Assembly (NCBI RefSeq): GCF_028613635.1
Contig: NZ_JAQRMY010000001.1
Span: forward strand, 1,034,331 to 1,098,330
Origin: Devosia sp. ZB163
GTDB taxonomy: Bacteria; Pseudomonadota; Alphaproteobacteria; Rhizobiales; Devosiaceae
DNA: 64,000 nt
Direction of reading: 5' to 3'
Part shown: positions 26,586 through 34,955 of the stretch, piece after piece
Position numbering within the stretch: the stretch's first letter is position 1
How the letters are laid out: each line of letters opens with the position of its first letter
The notes under the pieces: model-generated
What the model saw: the letters and a program-made list of their open reading frames with translations, nothing else
The model's database searches: none
Told to the model about the DNA's origin: nothing
Program-made: the position numbers and the translations under genes

Positions 26586-26630
26586 GCCGAGGTTCTAGCC
26601 GCTCGGGTGCCGATCCGATAGGGAAGAGAT

Positions 26631-27386
26631 ATGCGCACCATCCTCGTCATCGGCATCGGCGCCGGCAACCCGGATTACCTCACCGTGCAGGCCATCCGCG
26701 CCATGAACCGGGCCGAGGTTTTCTTCATGCCCGACAAGGGCGAAGAGAAGTCCGGCCTCAACGCCATCCGCCTCGCCATGCTCGCGCAGTTCGTCGAAAA
26801 GCCTCAGTATCGCCTCGTCGATTTCGCCATCCCCTCGCGCCGCCGCGCCGAAACGCCGGACTATCGCGAGAGCGTCGAGGAATGGCGCGACAAGCTCGAG
26901 ATCGCCTACCGCCGGATGTTCGCCGAGCTGCCCGATGGCGGCACCGGCGCCTTCCTCGTCTGGGGCGATCCGACCCTCTATGACGGCACGCTCCGCATCC
27001 TCAAGGACATGCAGTCGGCCGGCTGGGATCTCGCCATCGAAGTCATCCCCGGCATCAGCGCCCCCCAGGCGCTCGCCGCGCAGCATCAGGTCACCCTCAA
27101 CCGCGTCGGCGAGGCGGTCACCATCACCACCGGCCGCCGCGTCGGCGAAGGCGAGGCCGATGCGCTGTCGAGCGCCGTCGTCATGCTCGACAACCACCAG
27201 GCCTTCCGCCGCTTCGAAGACGCCGAAATCTTCTGGGGCGCCTATCTCGGCACCGCCGACGAAATCCTCGTCGCCGGCCGCATCGCCGATGTCGCCGCCG
27301 AAATCGACGAAAAGCGCCGCCAGGCCCAGTCCCGCAACGGCTGGATCATGGACACCTACATGATCCGCAAGCCCGAGAAGAGCTAG
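26631..27386 (+). CDS. cobF: Precorrin-6A synthase (deacetylating) CobF
   Basis: A 251-residue SAM-dependent tetrapyrrole methylase with IGIGAGNPDYLTVQA near the start, VWGDPTLYDGTLRI and VIPGISAPQALAAQ. CobF methylates C1 of precorrin-5 and removes the extruded acetyl group. It is specific to the oxygen-dependent pathway, so its presence argues that this organism makes B12 aerobically. It is a single gene on the plus strand between divergent cobQ and a pair of repeats. Confidence 0.95.
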   Translation: MRTILVIGIGAGNPDYLTVQAIRAMNRAEVFFMPDKGEEKSGLNAIRLAMLAQFVEKPQYRLVDFAIPSRRRAETPDYRESVEEWRDKLEIAYRRMFAELPDGGTGAFLVWGDPTLYDGTLRILKDMQSAGWDLAIEVIPGISAPQALAAQHQVTLNRVGEAVTITTGRRVGEGEADALSSAVVMLDNHQAFRRFEDAEIFWGAYLGTADEILVAGRIADVAAEIDEKRRQAQSRNGWIMDTYMIRKPEKS

Positions 27387-27400
27387 CCCGGCGCACCCAG

Positions 27401-27503
27401 CCCCTCACCCTGACCCTCTCCCCAGAGGAGAGAGGGGACGTAGGACCACCGGCCGTGCCACACCGCCCCCTCGCCCCTCTGGGGAGAGGGCCGGGGTGAG
27501 GGG
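27401..27503. repeat. Inverted pair of palindromic repeats
   Basis: Units at 27401-27438 and 27467-27503 are near-reverse-complements of each other (CCCCTCACCCTG... and CCCCTCGCCCCT...GTGAGGGG). They lie between the cobF and cobB stops and could form a large bidirectional hairpin ending both transcripts. They match the unit at 22139. Confidence 0.7.
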
Positions 27504-27521
27504 CAGCCCCACGCGCCGCCG

Positions 27522-28847
27522 CTACCCCACATCAATCACATGGGCATACGAGCCCATCACCCGCCCCTCGACCAACCCCATCGGTGGCAGCTCTTCCCCC
27601 AGCGCATCCGTCGCCATAAACAGCGGCGTCCCGTGCGTCCGGCGCGCGCTCGAATAGTGGAACTCGTGCCCGTTGAGCCGGCCGGCAAAGGGCAGGGGGC
27701 TCGCATGCGCCAGCCGCCGGTAGCCCAGCACGCGCTTCGGCCGGTCGATCCGCGTCTCATGCGGCAACAGGCCCGACATGCGGTGCGTCACGCCCGCCTT
27801 GTCCGTCAGCCCGGCCCCCAGCACCATGAACCCGCCGCACTCGCCGTAAACCAGTGCGCCCCGCTCCGCCGCCGCCCGCAGGCCGGCCATGAAGCTCCCC
27901 GCCGCCGCAAGGCGCCCCGCATGCAGCTCGGGATACCCCCCCGGCAGGAACACTGCATCCGCCATCGCATCCGGCGCCTCGTCCAGGAGCGGCGAGAAGA
28001 AGCTCAGCTGTGCCCCCGCCCGGCGCCAGTCCGTCACCCAATGCGGATAGAGAAACGCAAACGCCTCATCCCGCGCAATCGCCACCCGCTGCCCCAACGG
28101 CCGCAGCCCCCCTCCCCCTTGAGGGGAGGGGCCGGGGGAGGGGGTCGTGCGGCGGGTCTCGGACGTGGAAGCAAGTGGCGCGGACAACGCCAGCAGCCGG
28201 TTGAGGTCGACATAATCCTCCACCGCCTCCGCTGCTTCCGCCACCACCGCGTCGAACCGGGCCACCTCGTCGGGCAGCACCAGCCCCAGGTGACGCTCCG
28301 GCAGCACCAGTCCCTCGCGCCGCGGCAGCACGCCGAGCAGCGGCACGTCCACCGCAGTCAGCGCCGCCCTCAGCATGGCCTCATGCCGCGTCGACGCGGC
28401 ACGGTTGACGATGACCCCCGCCACCGTCACGCCCTTCCGCCAGGTGGCAAAGCCATGCACCAGCGCCGCGATCGATTGGCTCTGCCGCTCCGCATCGACC
28501 ACGAGGATCACTGGCAGCCCCAGCGTCTCGGCGAGGTCCCCCGTCGATCCGCGCCCGTCCGCCGCCCCGTCGAAGAGGCCCATCACCCCTTCGACCACCA
28601 GCACGTCTGCCTGCGCCGCATGGTCGGCGGCCAGCGCCCGCAGCCGTTCCGGCGCCATCGCCCAGGGGTCGAGATTGACCGACTCACGTCCCGCCGCACG
28701 CGCGAGGATGCTCGTGTCGATATAGTCCGGCCCGGTCTTGGCCGGCGCGGCGGCAATTCCCCTCCGGCGGAGCGCCGCCAGAATACCCAGCGTTATCGTG
28801 GTCTTGCCCGAACCCGAGCGTGGCGCTGCGACGACCAGTCCGTTCAT
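27522..28847 (-). CDS. cobB: Cobyrinic acid a,c-diamide synthase CobB
   Basis: A 441-residue amidotransferase with an N-terminal P-loop domain (APRSGSGKTTITLG at 8-21, AKTGPDYID) and a C-terminal glutaminase domain with C337 in VYGECGGFMVLG. It amidates the a and c carboxylates of hydrogenobyrinic acid. Residues of about 231-250, a Pro/Gly-rich stretch containing TTPSPGPSPQGGGG, are encoded by a palindromic repeat inserted in frame between the two domains. A TTG at 28862 is in frame, but the ATG at 28847 fits the family start. Confidence 0.95.
   Translation of the reverse strand: MNGLVVAAPRSGSGKTTITLGILAALRRRGIAAAPAKTGPDYIDTSILARAAGRESVNLDPWAMAPERLRALAADHAAQADVLVVEGVMGLFDGAADGRGSTGDLAETLGLPVILVVDAERQSQSIAALVHGFATWRKGVTVAGVIVNRAASTRHEAMLRAALTAVDVPLLGVLPRREGLVLPERHLGLVLPDEVARFDAVVAEAAEAVEDYVDLNRLLALSAPLASTSETRRTTPSPGPSPQGGGGLRPLGQRVAIARDEAFAFLYPHWVTDWRRAGAQLSFFSPLLDEAPDAMADAVFLPGGYPELHAGRLAAAGSFMAGLRAAAERGALVYGECGGFMVLGAGLTDKAGVTHRMSGLLPHETRIDRPKRVLGYRRLAHASPLPFAGRLNGHEFHYSSARRTHGTPLFMATDALGEELPPMGLVEGRVMGSYAHVIDVG
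28107..28152. repeat. Palindromic repeat inserted inside cobB
   Basis: CCCCCTCCCCCTTGAGGGG followed by AGGGGCCGGGGGAGGGGGTCGTGCGG has the same hairpin-plus-GGGGGAGGGGG layout as the intergenic repeats, but lies in the coding frame of cobB. It encodes a low-complexity linker between the ATPase and glutaminase domains without breaking the frame. Confidence 0.7.
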
Positions 28848-28924
28848 CTTCGTACACAACAATTGTACTGCAAATTCCGTGCTGTAGCGCCTATACTGGT
28901 GCCATTGGGGAATGCAGTCTGACG

Positions 28925-29650
28925 ATGAAGATATTGATCCTTGGCGGGACCGAAGAAGCGCGGCTCCTCGCTGCGCATCTGGTCAAAATGGGGCACGAAG
29001 TCACCACCTCGCTTGCCGGCAGGACGAGCGATCCGCTCCTGCCTGTCGGCAGCACGCGCGTCGGCGGTTTCGGCGGTGGCGATGGGCTGGGCAACTACGT
29101 GCTGCAGGAGCATTTCGATCGAATGATCGATGCGACGCACCCCTATGCCGCCGAGATCAAGAAGCACGCCGTCCGCGCCGCCGAGCTGGCGGGGCTCCGT
29201 CTCGTCCGCCTCACCCGGCCGGCCTGGAACGAGCCGCAATATGCCTTCTGGAAGCACGTTGCCAATTCCGAGGAAGCTGCCGCTGCCCTCCCGCGCGGCG
29301 CGCGTGCGCTTCTCACCGTCGGCCACGCCGACCTCGAGACCTATCTCGCCCGCACCGATTGCAGCTTCGTCGTGCGCTCGATCGAGCCGCCCAGCCGCAA
29401 CCTGCCGGTAAATGCCACGGCGCTCGTCTCGCGCCCGCCCTATTTCTTCAACGGCGAGTTCACGCTGCTGCAGGAGCAGGGGATCACCCATCTCATCTGC
29501 AAGAATTCCGGCGGCGCCCAGACCGAGGCCAAGCTCCAGGCCGCCCTGCGCCTGCGCCTCCCGGTCTTCATGATCGCCCGCCCCCAGTTGCCCCCGGCCC
29601 ACGAGGTCCCCACCGTCGGCCAGGCTATCGCCGCGCTGAAGCTGGGATAA
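28925..29650 (+). CDS. cobK: Precorrin-6A reductase CobK
   Basis: A 241-residue NADPH-dependent reductase with LILGGTEEARLLAAHL at the N-terminus, MIDATHPYAAEIKKHA and LICKNSGGAQTEAKL near the end. It reduces precorrin-6A to 6B in the aerobic route. The ATG at 28925 is 77 bp from the divergent cobB start. It converges on cobM, with a palindromic repeat at 29665-29722 between them. Confidence 0.95.
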   Translation: MKILILGGTEEARLLAAHLVKMGHEVTTSLAGRTSDPLLPVGSTRVGGFGGGDGLGNYVLQEHFDRMIDATHPYAAEIKKHAVRAAELAGLRLVRLTRPAWNEPQYAFWKHVANSEEAAAALPRGARALLTVGHADLETYLARTDCSFVVRSIEPPSRNLPVNATALVSRPPYFFNGEFTLLQEQGITHLICKNSGGAQTEAKLQAALRLRLPVFMIARPQLPPAHEVPTVGQAIAALKLG

Positions 29651-29664
29651 GTGGATGCGGTCGT

Positions 29665-29722
29665 GATCCTCCCCTGCGCAGCGGGGGAGGGGGACCACCC
29701 GAAGGGTGGTGGAGGGGGCGAC
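29665..29722. repeat. Palindromic repeat between cobK and cobM
   Basis: GATCCTCCCC, a loop, then GGGGGAGGGGGA make the first hairpin. CCACCC-GAA-GGGTGG makes the second, followed by TGGAGGGGGCG. The same two-hairpin skeleton occurs at 35067-35124, where it sits inside a gene. Here it lies between converging stops. Confidence 0.8.
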
Positions 29723-29723
29723 C

Positions 29724-30506
29724 CTATCCACCCGTCCTCGCCTTCTTCTTCCCCGCATTGCGCAGCACATGCGCAAAGTCCTGGTCGTAGAGCCGCGACT
29801 CCTTGAACCGCGTCTCGCCCAGCACCCGCCCCACGAGGATCAACGCCGTGCGGGTGATCTTCTCTTCCCGCACCCGCGCCTTCATCTCGCTCAGCGTCGT
29901 GTGGATCACCTCTTCGTCCGGCCACGTCGCCCGGTAGATGATCACCACCGGACAGTCCGCGCCGTAATGCGGCGTCAGCGCCGTCTCGACATAGCCAAGG
30001 TTGCGGATCGACAGGTGGATGCAGAGCGTCGCCTTGGACTGCCCAAGAATTTCGAGGCTCTCCGACTCCGGCATCGCCGAAGCCTTGCCCGAGGTCCGCG
30101 TCAGGATGATCGTCTGCGAAATCTCCGGCAGCGTCAGTTCTGCCGCGAGCCGCGCCGCTGCCCCGGCAAAGGCCGGCACGCCCGGCACGACCTCGTAGGG
30201 AATGCCCAGCGCGTCGAGCCGCCGCATCTGCTCGGCCACCGCGCCATAGATCGACGGATCGCCCGAATGCACGCGCGCGACATCCTTGCCTTCAGCATGC
30301 GCTTTGTTGATGTCGTCAATGATCTCGTCGAGATGCATCGGCGCCGTGTCCTTGACCAGCGCACCCTCGGGGGCCGACGCGACGATCTCGGCCGGCACCA
30401 GCGAGCCGGCATAGAGGCACACCTCGCATCTCTCGATGAGGCGCTGGCCGCGCACCGTGATCAGGTCCGGCGCGCCCGGTCCGGCGCCGATGAAGTAGAC
30501 GGTCAT
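29724..30506 (-). CDS. cobM: Precorrin-4 C(11)-methyltransferase CobM
   Basis: A 260-residue SAM tetrapyrrole methylase with YFIGAGPGAPDLITVRG at the start, ARVHSGDPSIYGAVAEQM and VVPGVPAFAGAAARL. It methylates C11 of precorrin-4. It is the last gene of cbiX-DUF429-cobH-cobL-cobI-cobJ-cobM, and its ATG overlaps the cobJ stop (ATGA). Length and motifs are typical. Confidence 0.96.
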   Translation of the reverse strand: MTVYFIGAGPGAPDLITVRGQRLIERCEVCLYAGSLVPAEIVASAPEGALVKDTAPMHLDEIIDDINKAHAEGKDVARVHSGDPSIYGAVAEQMRRLDALGIPYEVVPGVPAFAGAAARLAAELTLPEISQTIILTRTSGKASAMPESESLEILGQSKATLCIHLSIRNLGYVETALTPHYGADCPVVIIYRATWPDEEVIHTTLSEMKARVREEKITRTALILVGRVLGETRFKESRLYDQDFAHVLRNAGKKKARTGG

Positions 30507-32275
30507 TTCGAAGTCTCTATGCTCTTTGCCGCGTAGCCGCGCGGCGTGTAGGCCACCGTCCCGCTGCCGCGCTCGAACGCGCGCGACGTGCTCGACCCGA
30601 TCATCACGATGGTCAGCATGTCGATCTCGGTCGGATCGAACGCCCCCAGTTCGACCACGCGCACCCGCTCGGTCGGCCGCCCCAGGTTCGAGCCGATGAT
30701 CACCGGCGTCGTCGGCGGGCGATGCTCGAGGAACACGCGCTTGGCCTCCTCGATCAGGTCGGTGCGGCGCTGCGAGCGCGGATTGTAGAGCGCGGTGACG
30801 AAGTCGGCCCGCGCCGCCCCGTCGAGGCGCTTCACGATATCGGCGCGCGGCGTCAGGAGGTCGCTCAGCGAGATGCAGCAGAAGTCATGCCCGATCAGCG
30901 CCCCCGCCGCGGCCGAAGCCGCCTGGAAGGCCGAGACACCCGGATGCGTCTCGACATTCACCCGCCGCGCCACGTCCGACACGGCGCGCGACCCGGTCGC
31001 CTCCAGCAGCTCATAGGCCAGCGCCGCCATGGCGTAGATCTGCGCATCGCCCGAGCAGACCAGCGACACGACCTTGCCCTCCGCCGCGAGCTCGAGCGCA
31101 TAGCGCACCCGCGCCTCTTCCTCGCCCAGGTCGTAGCGGTGTTCGTTCTGCCCGTGCCGGAGGTCGGCGATGAAATCGAGATAGAGCCCATACCCGACCC
31201 AGTCCGTGCTGGCCTCGAGCGCCGCGATCGACGCGCCGGTGCGCGAAATCGCCTCCCCCGGCCCGATGCCGACGAGGTGCAGCAGCCCCGGCCGATGACC
31301 GAAGCTCGCGGCATCGATAGGTCGCTGCGCCTTGCCGATGGCGCAGGTCGCCCGCGCCGACTTGAGCTTGTCGACCACCAGCGGTCCCGCCTTCAGCGCC
31401 GCCGCTTCCGACACGCTCGGCGTTCCCACGGTGTCCTCGACATAGGCGGATGGCTGCTTCAGCCGGTAGCGCTCCTGCGCCAGCTCGGCCGCCGTGAACA
31501 GCCGCAGCGGCACCTTGAAATGCGCCGCCGCCTCCAGCAGCGCCGGCTCGTCCGCCTTGATGTCGATCGAGGCGATGGCCGCGAGACTCTGCGGCGCGAG
31601 GTTCTGCTGCGCCAGCGCGAATTCGATGAGCCCGATCACCTCGGCCGCTCCCGCGCCTCGCTCGCACCCGACCCCGGCGACCAGCGTCGCCGGATGATAG
31701 ACGATGCCCCGGTCGACTCTGAGCTTCTGCTCGGTCACCACCACCTTCACCGCCCCCATCGACGAGACGGGATAGCCCGCCTCCTCGAGGAACGGCGCAT
31801 GGCCTTCGATCTGCAGCTTGGCGCCTGAGAGCAGCGCCATCATCGCCGGCTTGGCGTCCTGCGGCGTCCCCAGCGTCCAGCCCTGCGGCGGCTCGTCGAG
31901 GCTGTGCGCGAACCTGCTGTCCGACGCCGTGGTGATCGCCGCGCGCCCGCCGAGCGCTTCGGCGATCTCGCGCGCCAGCCGGTTGGCCCCGTGATGTCCG
32001 CCGAGCAGCGGCACCACCGAGCTGCCGTCCTGCGATACCGCCAGCACCGGCGGTTCCTTCTGCTTGTTCTCGAGGCTGGCCGCCAGCAGCCGGATCAGGA
32101 TGCCCGCCGCGCACACGCCAACGATCGTCCGCCCCTCGGCAAACAGCCGCTGCAGCAGCTTCAGCGCATCCGTTCCGCCCGTGCCGCAGGAGAAGATCTC
32201 GCCGCCCGTTGCTCCGGCGATGCGCGTGGCCGTCTCGAGCCCGCTCTCGCCGAAGATGATGATTGCAGCACTCAC
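30503..32275 (-). CDS. cobJ: CbiG-CobJ fusion: cobalt-precorrin-5A hydrolase / precorrin-3B C17-methyltransferase
   Basis: A 590-residue two-enzyme protein. Residues of about 1-325 are a full CbiG: an N-terminal domain with PLLGGHHGANRLAREIAEAL and AAITTASDS, a mid linker, and a CobE-like C-terminal domain starting GVGCERGA (201-208). Residues of about 331-575 are a SAM methylase (HLVGIGPG, VCSGDAQIYAMA, HPGVSAFQAA) that methylates C17 with ring contraction. CbiG opens the lactone in the anaerobic pathway, so its presence beside aerobic cob genes is noteworthy, although such fusions are known. It overlaps cobI and cobM by ATGA on both sides. Confidence 0.93.
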   Translation of the reverse strand: MSAAIIIFGESGLETATRIAGATGGEIFSCGTGGTDALKLLQRLFAEGRTIVGVCAAGILIRLLAASLENKQKEPPVLAVSQDGSSVVPLLGGHHGANRLAREIAEALGGRAAITTASDSRFAHSLDEPPQGWTLGTPQDAKPAMMALLSGAKLQIEGHAPFLEEAGYPVSSMGAVKVVVTEQKLRVDRGIVYHPATLVAGVGCERGAGAAEVIGLIEFALAQQNLAPQSLAAIASIDIKADEPALLEAAAHFKVPLRLFTAAELAQERYRLKQPSAYVEDTVGTPSVSEAAALKAGPLVVDKLKSARATCAIGKAQRPIDAASFGHRPGLLHLVGIGPGEAISRTGASIAALEASTDWVGYGLYLDFIADLRHGQNEHRYDLGEEEARVRYALELAAEGKVVSLVCSGDAQIYAMAALAYELLEATGSRAVSDVARRVNVETHPGVSAFQAASAAAGALIGHDFCCISLSDLLTPRADIVKRLDGAARADFVTALYNPRSQRRTDLIEEAKRVFLEHRPPTTPVIIGSNLGRPTERVRVVELGAFDPTEIDMLTIVMIGSSTSRAFERGSGTVAYTPRGYAAKSIETSK

Positions 32276-32982
32276 GTCCGGCCCCAGGCTTCGTCTCCGC
32301 GGTAGCAGAGGATGGTCGAAAAATACGGCCGTTCGTCATGCGCGAAATCGCTCAGCCGCGTGATGCGCTGCCTGGTGCTCGTCGCATGCTCGATCACCAC
32401 CGCACCCTCGGCGTGGCCGGTTTCGGCCAGCACCTGCCGCACGCGGTCGAAATGCCGCCCCACCTTGATGATCGCCGCCGCCTGCGTCGCGTCGAGCTCG
32501 GCCCTCAGCGTCGCATCGTCGAGCGGCGCCGGCAGCACCTTCAGCATCTCGTTGCGCGCCGCCAGCGGCCGCCCGATCGCCGCGGCCGCCGCCGTCAGCG
32601 ACGTCACGCCCGGGATCACCACCACCGGCGCCCGCGCACCCACCCGCGTCACGAGATACATCGCCGAGCCGTAGAACAGCGGATCGCCCTCGCACAGCCA
32701 GGCAACATCACGCCCCGCCTCGAGATGGCCGATTATCCGCTCCGCCGCCCCGTCATAAGCCGCCTGCGCCGGTCCCCGCTCCACTGTCATCGGAATGGCC
32801 ACCGGCAGCCGCTCGGCCCCGGCATGGATGTGCGGCGCAGCGATCTCGAGCGCCAGCGCCGAATCCTCGCCCGTCGTGGGATAGGCCACCACCGGCACGC
32901 TGCCGAGCAGCCGCACCGCCTTCAGCGTCAGCAGCTCCGGATCCCCGGGACCAACGCCGACAAGATGGAGCGTCCCCGTCAT
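32272..32982 (-). CDS. cobI: Precorrin-2 C(20)-methyltransferase CobI
   Basis: A 236-residue methylase with HLVGVGPGDPELLTLKAVRL at the start, VAWLCEGDPLFYGSAMYL and VIPGVTSLTAAAA. It adds the third methyl group, at C20 of precorrin-2. I chose the ATG at 32982 because it overlaps the cobL stop codon and begins at the conserved first strand; the frame stays open upstream to 33204 but only through antisense-like sequence. Confidence 0.95.
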   Translation of the reverse strand: MTGTLHLVGVGPGDPELLTLKAVRLLGSVPVVAYPTTGEDSALALEIAAPHIHAGAERLPVAIPMTVERGPAQAAYDGAAERIIGHLEAGRDVAWLCEGDPLFYGSAMYLVTRVGARAPVVVIPGVTSLTAAAAAIGRPLAARNEMLKVLPAPLDDATLRAELDATQAAAIIKVGRHFDRVRQVLAETGHAEGAVVIEHATSTRQRITRLSDFAHDERPYFSTILCYRGDEAWGRT

Positions 32983-34334
32983 GGGGTCACCACGAGGCCA
33001 TGCACGGCCTTGGTCACCACCCATTGCGTCACCGCCATGCGCGGCTTGAACGCCCGGTGCCCGCCCACCCGGTCGAGCGCCGAGACCTCGATCCGGGTCA
33101 GTTCTCCGCCCAGCTGCAGGTGCCGCGAATAGAGCGCGTGCTCGGCATCGAGCGTCACCGCATTGGCGACCAGCCGCCCGCCCGGCTTCAGCGCGCTCCA
33201 GCACGCATCGAACAGGTCGTCATTGCCGACGTCGCCGCCCATGAAGATCGCATCCGGCGGCAACCGCCGCCCGAACGTCCCCGGCGCCTCGCCCGCCTCG
33301 ATCTCGAGCTGCGGCACGCCCAGCGCCGCCGCGTTCGCCGCAATCATCTGCACCCGGTCGCCCGCACGTTCGAAGGCCACGGCCCTGGCGTCGCGCGCTG
33401 CCCGCATCCACTCGATGGCGACCGACCCCGATCCCGCCCCCACGTCCCACAGCAGCGCGCCGGGGAAGGGCGCCAGCTTTGCCAGCGTCGCCGCCCGCAC
33501 CTCGCGCTTGGTGATCTGCCCGTCATTGATGAAGCTCTCGTCAGGCAGCCCCGGCACCGGCGGCAGCAGCGGCGCCGTGAAATCCGGCACGCAGTCGATC
33601 GCCAGCACGTAGAAGTCCTCGACCTCCCGGCTGCCGAACTCGTCGGCCTCGCCGCTGGTGATCCGCTCCTCGGGCGAACCGAGGTTTTCGAGCGTCGTCA
33701 CCATGCTCCGCCCGTAGCCGCGGTCGATCATGAGCTCGATGGCAAGGTCCACCGTCGAATGGTCGGCCGTCAGCGCGAGGATCCGGTTCCCCGGCAACAG
33801 GTGCGAATGCAGCGCCTCCACCGGCCGCGCATGCAGCGAGATTGCCGCCACCGATTGCAGCGGCCAGCGCATCCGCGCCGCCGCGAGCTGGAAGGCCGAG
33901 GGGTGCGGATGGATCACGAACTCGCTCGGCAGGAGGTAGCGCGTCAGCGTCGCGCCGATCCCGAACCACATCGGGTCGCCCGAAGCGAGGATCACCGTCG
34001 GCGTGTCGCGCAGCGCCAGCACCTGCTCCACCATGTTGTCGAGCGGTGGTTCCCACTCGACCAGCGTGCGCCCGTCGGCATAGGTCGCCGACGGCGAATG
34101 GTCCGGCTCCTCGCCGGCCAGTGCCCGCGCCACCGCCTCGAAGCTGCTGCGCGTCACGAATTCGGGGTTGAACAGGTCGGCGGTCGCGTTTGGCCGCGCC
34201 ACCGGCTCGAGATCGGCGAGAAAGCGCGGCGGCCCCACCACCGTATCGGCGTAGTTGAGCAGCAGCTTGAGCGAGGCCGGCAGCTCGCTGGGCCCCCGCT
34301 CGCCAACTCCGATGATGTGCAGCCAGGCGGTCAT
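32979..34334 (-). CDS. cobL: Precorrin-6Y C5,15-methyltransferase (decarboxylating) CobL
   Basis: A 451-residue bifunctional enzyme. The N-terminal methylase half (IIGVGERGPSELPASL, VILASGDPMWFGIGATL) is CbiE-like. The C-terminal half has a class I SAM motif, LLWDVGAGSGSVAIEWM near 294-310, and is CbiT-like. It methylates C5 and C15 and decarboxylates the C12 acetate. Length exceeds the roughly 410 residues of the Pseudomonas protein, mostly through an extra segment near residues 45-95. It is coupled by overlap to cobI; the gap to cobH is zero. Confidence 0.95.
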   Translation of the reverse strand: MTAWLHIIGVGERGPSELPASLKLLLNYADTVVGPPRFLADLEPVARPNATADLFNPEFVTRSSFEAVARALAGEEPDHSPSATYADGRTLVEWEPPLDNMVEQVLALRDTPTVILASGDPMWFGIGATLTRYLLPSEFVIHPHPSAFQLAAARMRWPLQSVAAISLHARPVEALHSHLLPGNRILALTADHSTVDLAIELMIDRGYGRSMVTTLENLGSPEERITSGEADEFGSREVEDFYVLAIDCVPDFTAPLLPPVPGLPDESFINDGQITKREVRAATLAKLAPFPGALLWDVGAGSGSVAIEWMRAARDARAVAFERAGDRVQMIAANAAALGVPQLEIEAGEAPGTFGRRLPPDAIFMGGDVGNDDLFDACWSALKPGGRLVANAVTLDAEHALYSRHLQLGGELTRIEVSALDRVGGHRAFKPRMAVTQWVVTKAVHGLVVTP

Positions 34335-34955
34335 CTAGGTCTTGCTCATGGCATTGAAGGCGGCGCTGGCAATCGCCGAGCCGCCCCGGCGCCCGCGCAC
34401 CGTCACAAAGGGAATAGAAAGCCGGTCGGTCGCCAGCAAGGCCTTGCTCTCCGCCGCCCCCACGAAACCGACCGGCGCCGCAACGATTGCTGCCGGCCGT
34501 GGCCCGCCTGCCTCGATCAGTTCGATCAGGTGGAACAGCGCCGTCGGCGCATTGCCGATCAGGACGATCGCCCCCTCGAGCCGCGGCCGCCAAAGCTCCA
34601 CTGCCGCGGCCGACCGAGTCGTTCCGAGCGATCTGGCGAGATCGGGCACTCCCGGATCGTTCAGCGTCAGCACGAGCTCAGTCGTCTCCGGCAGGAAGCG
34701 CCGGATCACCCCCGAGCGCACCATCTCGCAATCGCAGAACACCGGCGCCCCGGCAGCGAGCGCACCTCGCGTGGCCGCAACCACGCCCTCGTCACCCACC
34801 ACGTCCGCAGCGAGGTCCACCATCCCGCACGCATGGATCATCCGGATCGCCACCGGATGCAGAGCCGCCGGCAGGTGCGACAGGTCCGCCTCCGCTTCGA
34901 TGGTGGCAAAGCTCTGCGCATAGATCGCGTCGGGGTCGCGCAGATACGCGGTCAT
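34335..34955 (-). CDS. cobH: Precorrin-8X methylmutase CobH
   Basis: A 206-residue isomerase. The conserved catalytic-histidine region is RMIHACGMVDLAADV, followed by APVFCDCEMVRSGVIRR and APVGFVGAAESKALL. It moves the C11 methyl to C12, giving hydrogenobyrinic acid. The ATG at 34955 has GGAGGG upstream and overlaps the stop of the DUF429-like gene (ATGA). A start 15 bp further upstream adds only MEGGG and is less likely. Confidence 0.95.
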   Translation of the reverse strand: MTAYLRDPDAIYAQSFATIEAEADLSHLPAALHPVAIRMIHACGMVDLAADVVGDEGVVAATRGALAAGAPVFCDCEMVRSGVIRRFLPETTELVLTLNDPGVPDLARSLGTTRSAAAVELWRPRLEGAIVLIGNAPTALFHLIELIEAGGPRPAAIVAAPVGFVGAAESKALLATDRLSIPFVTVRGRRGGSAIASAAFNAMSKT

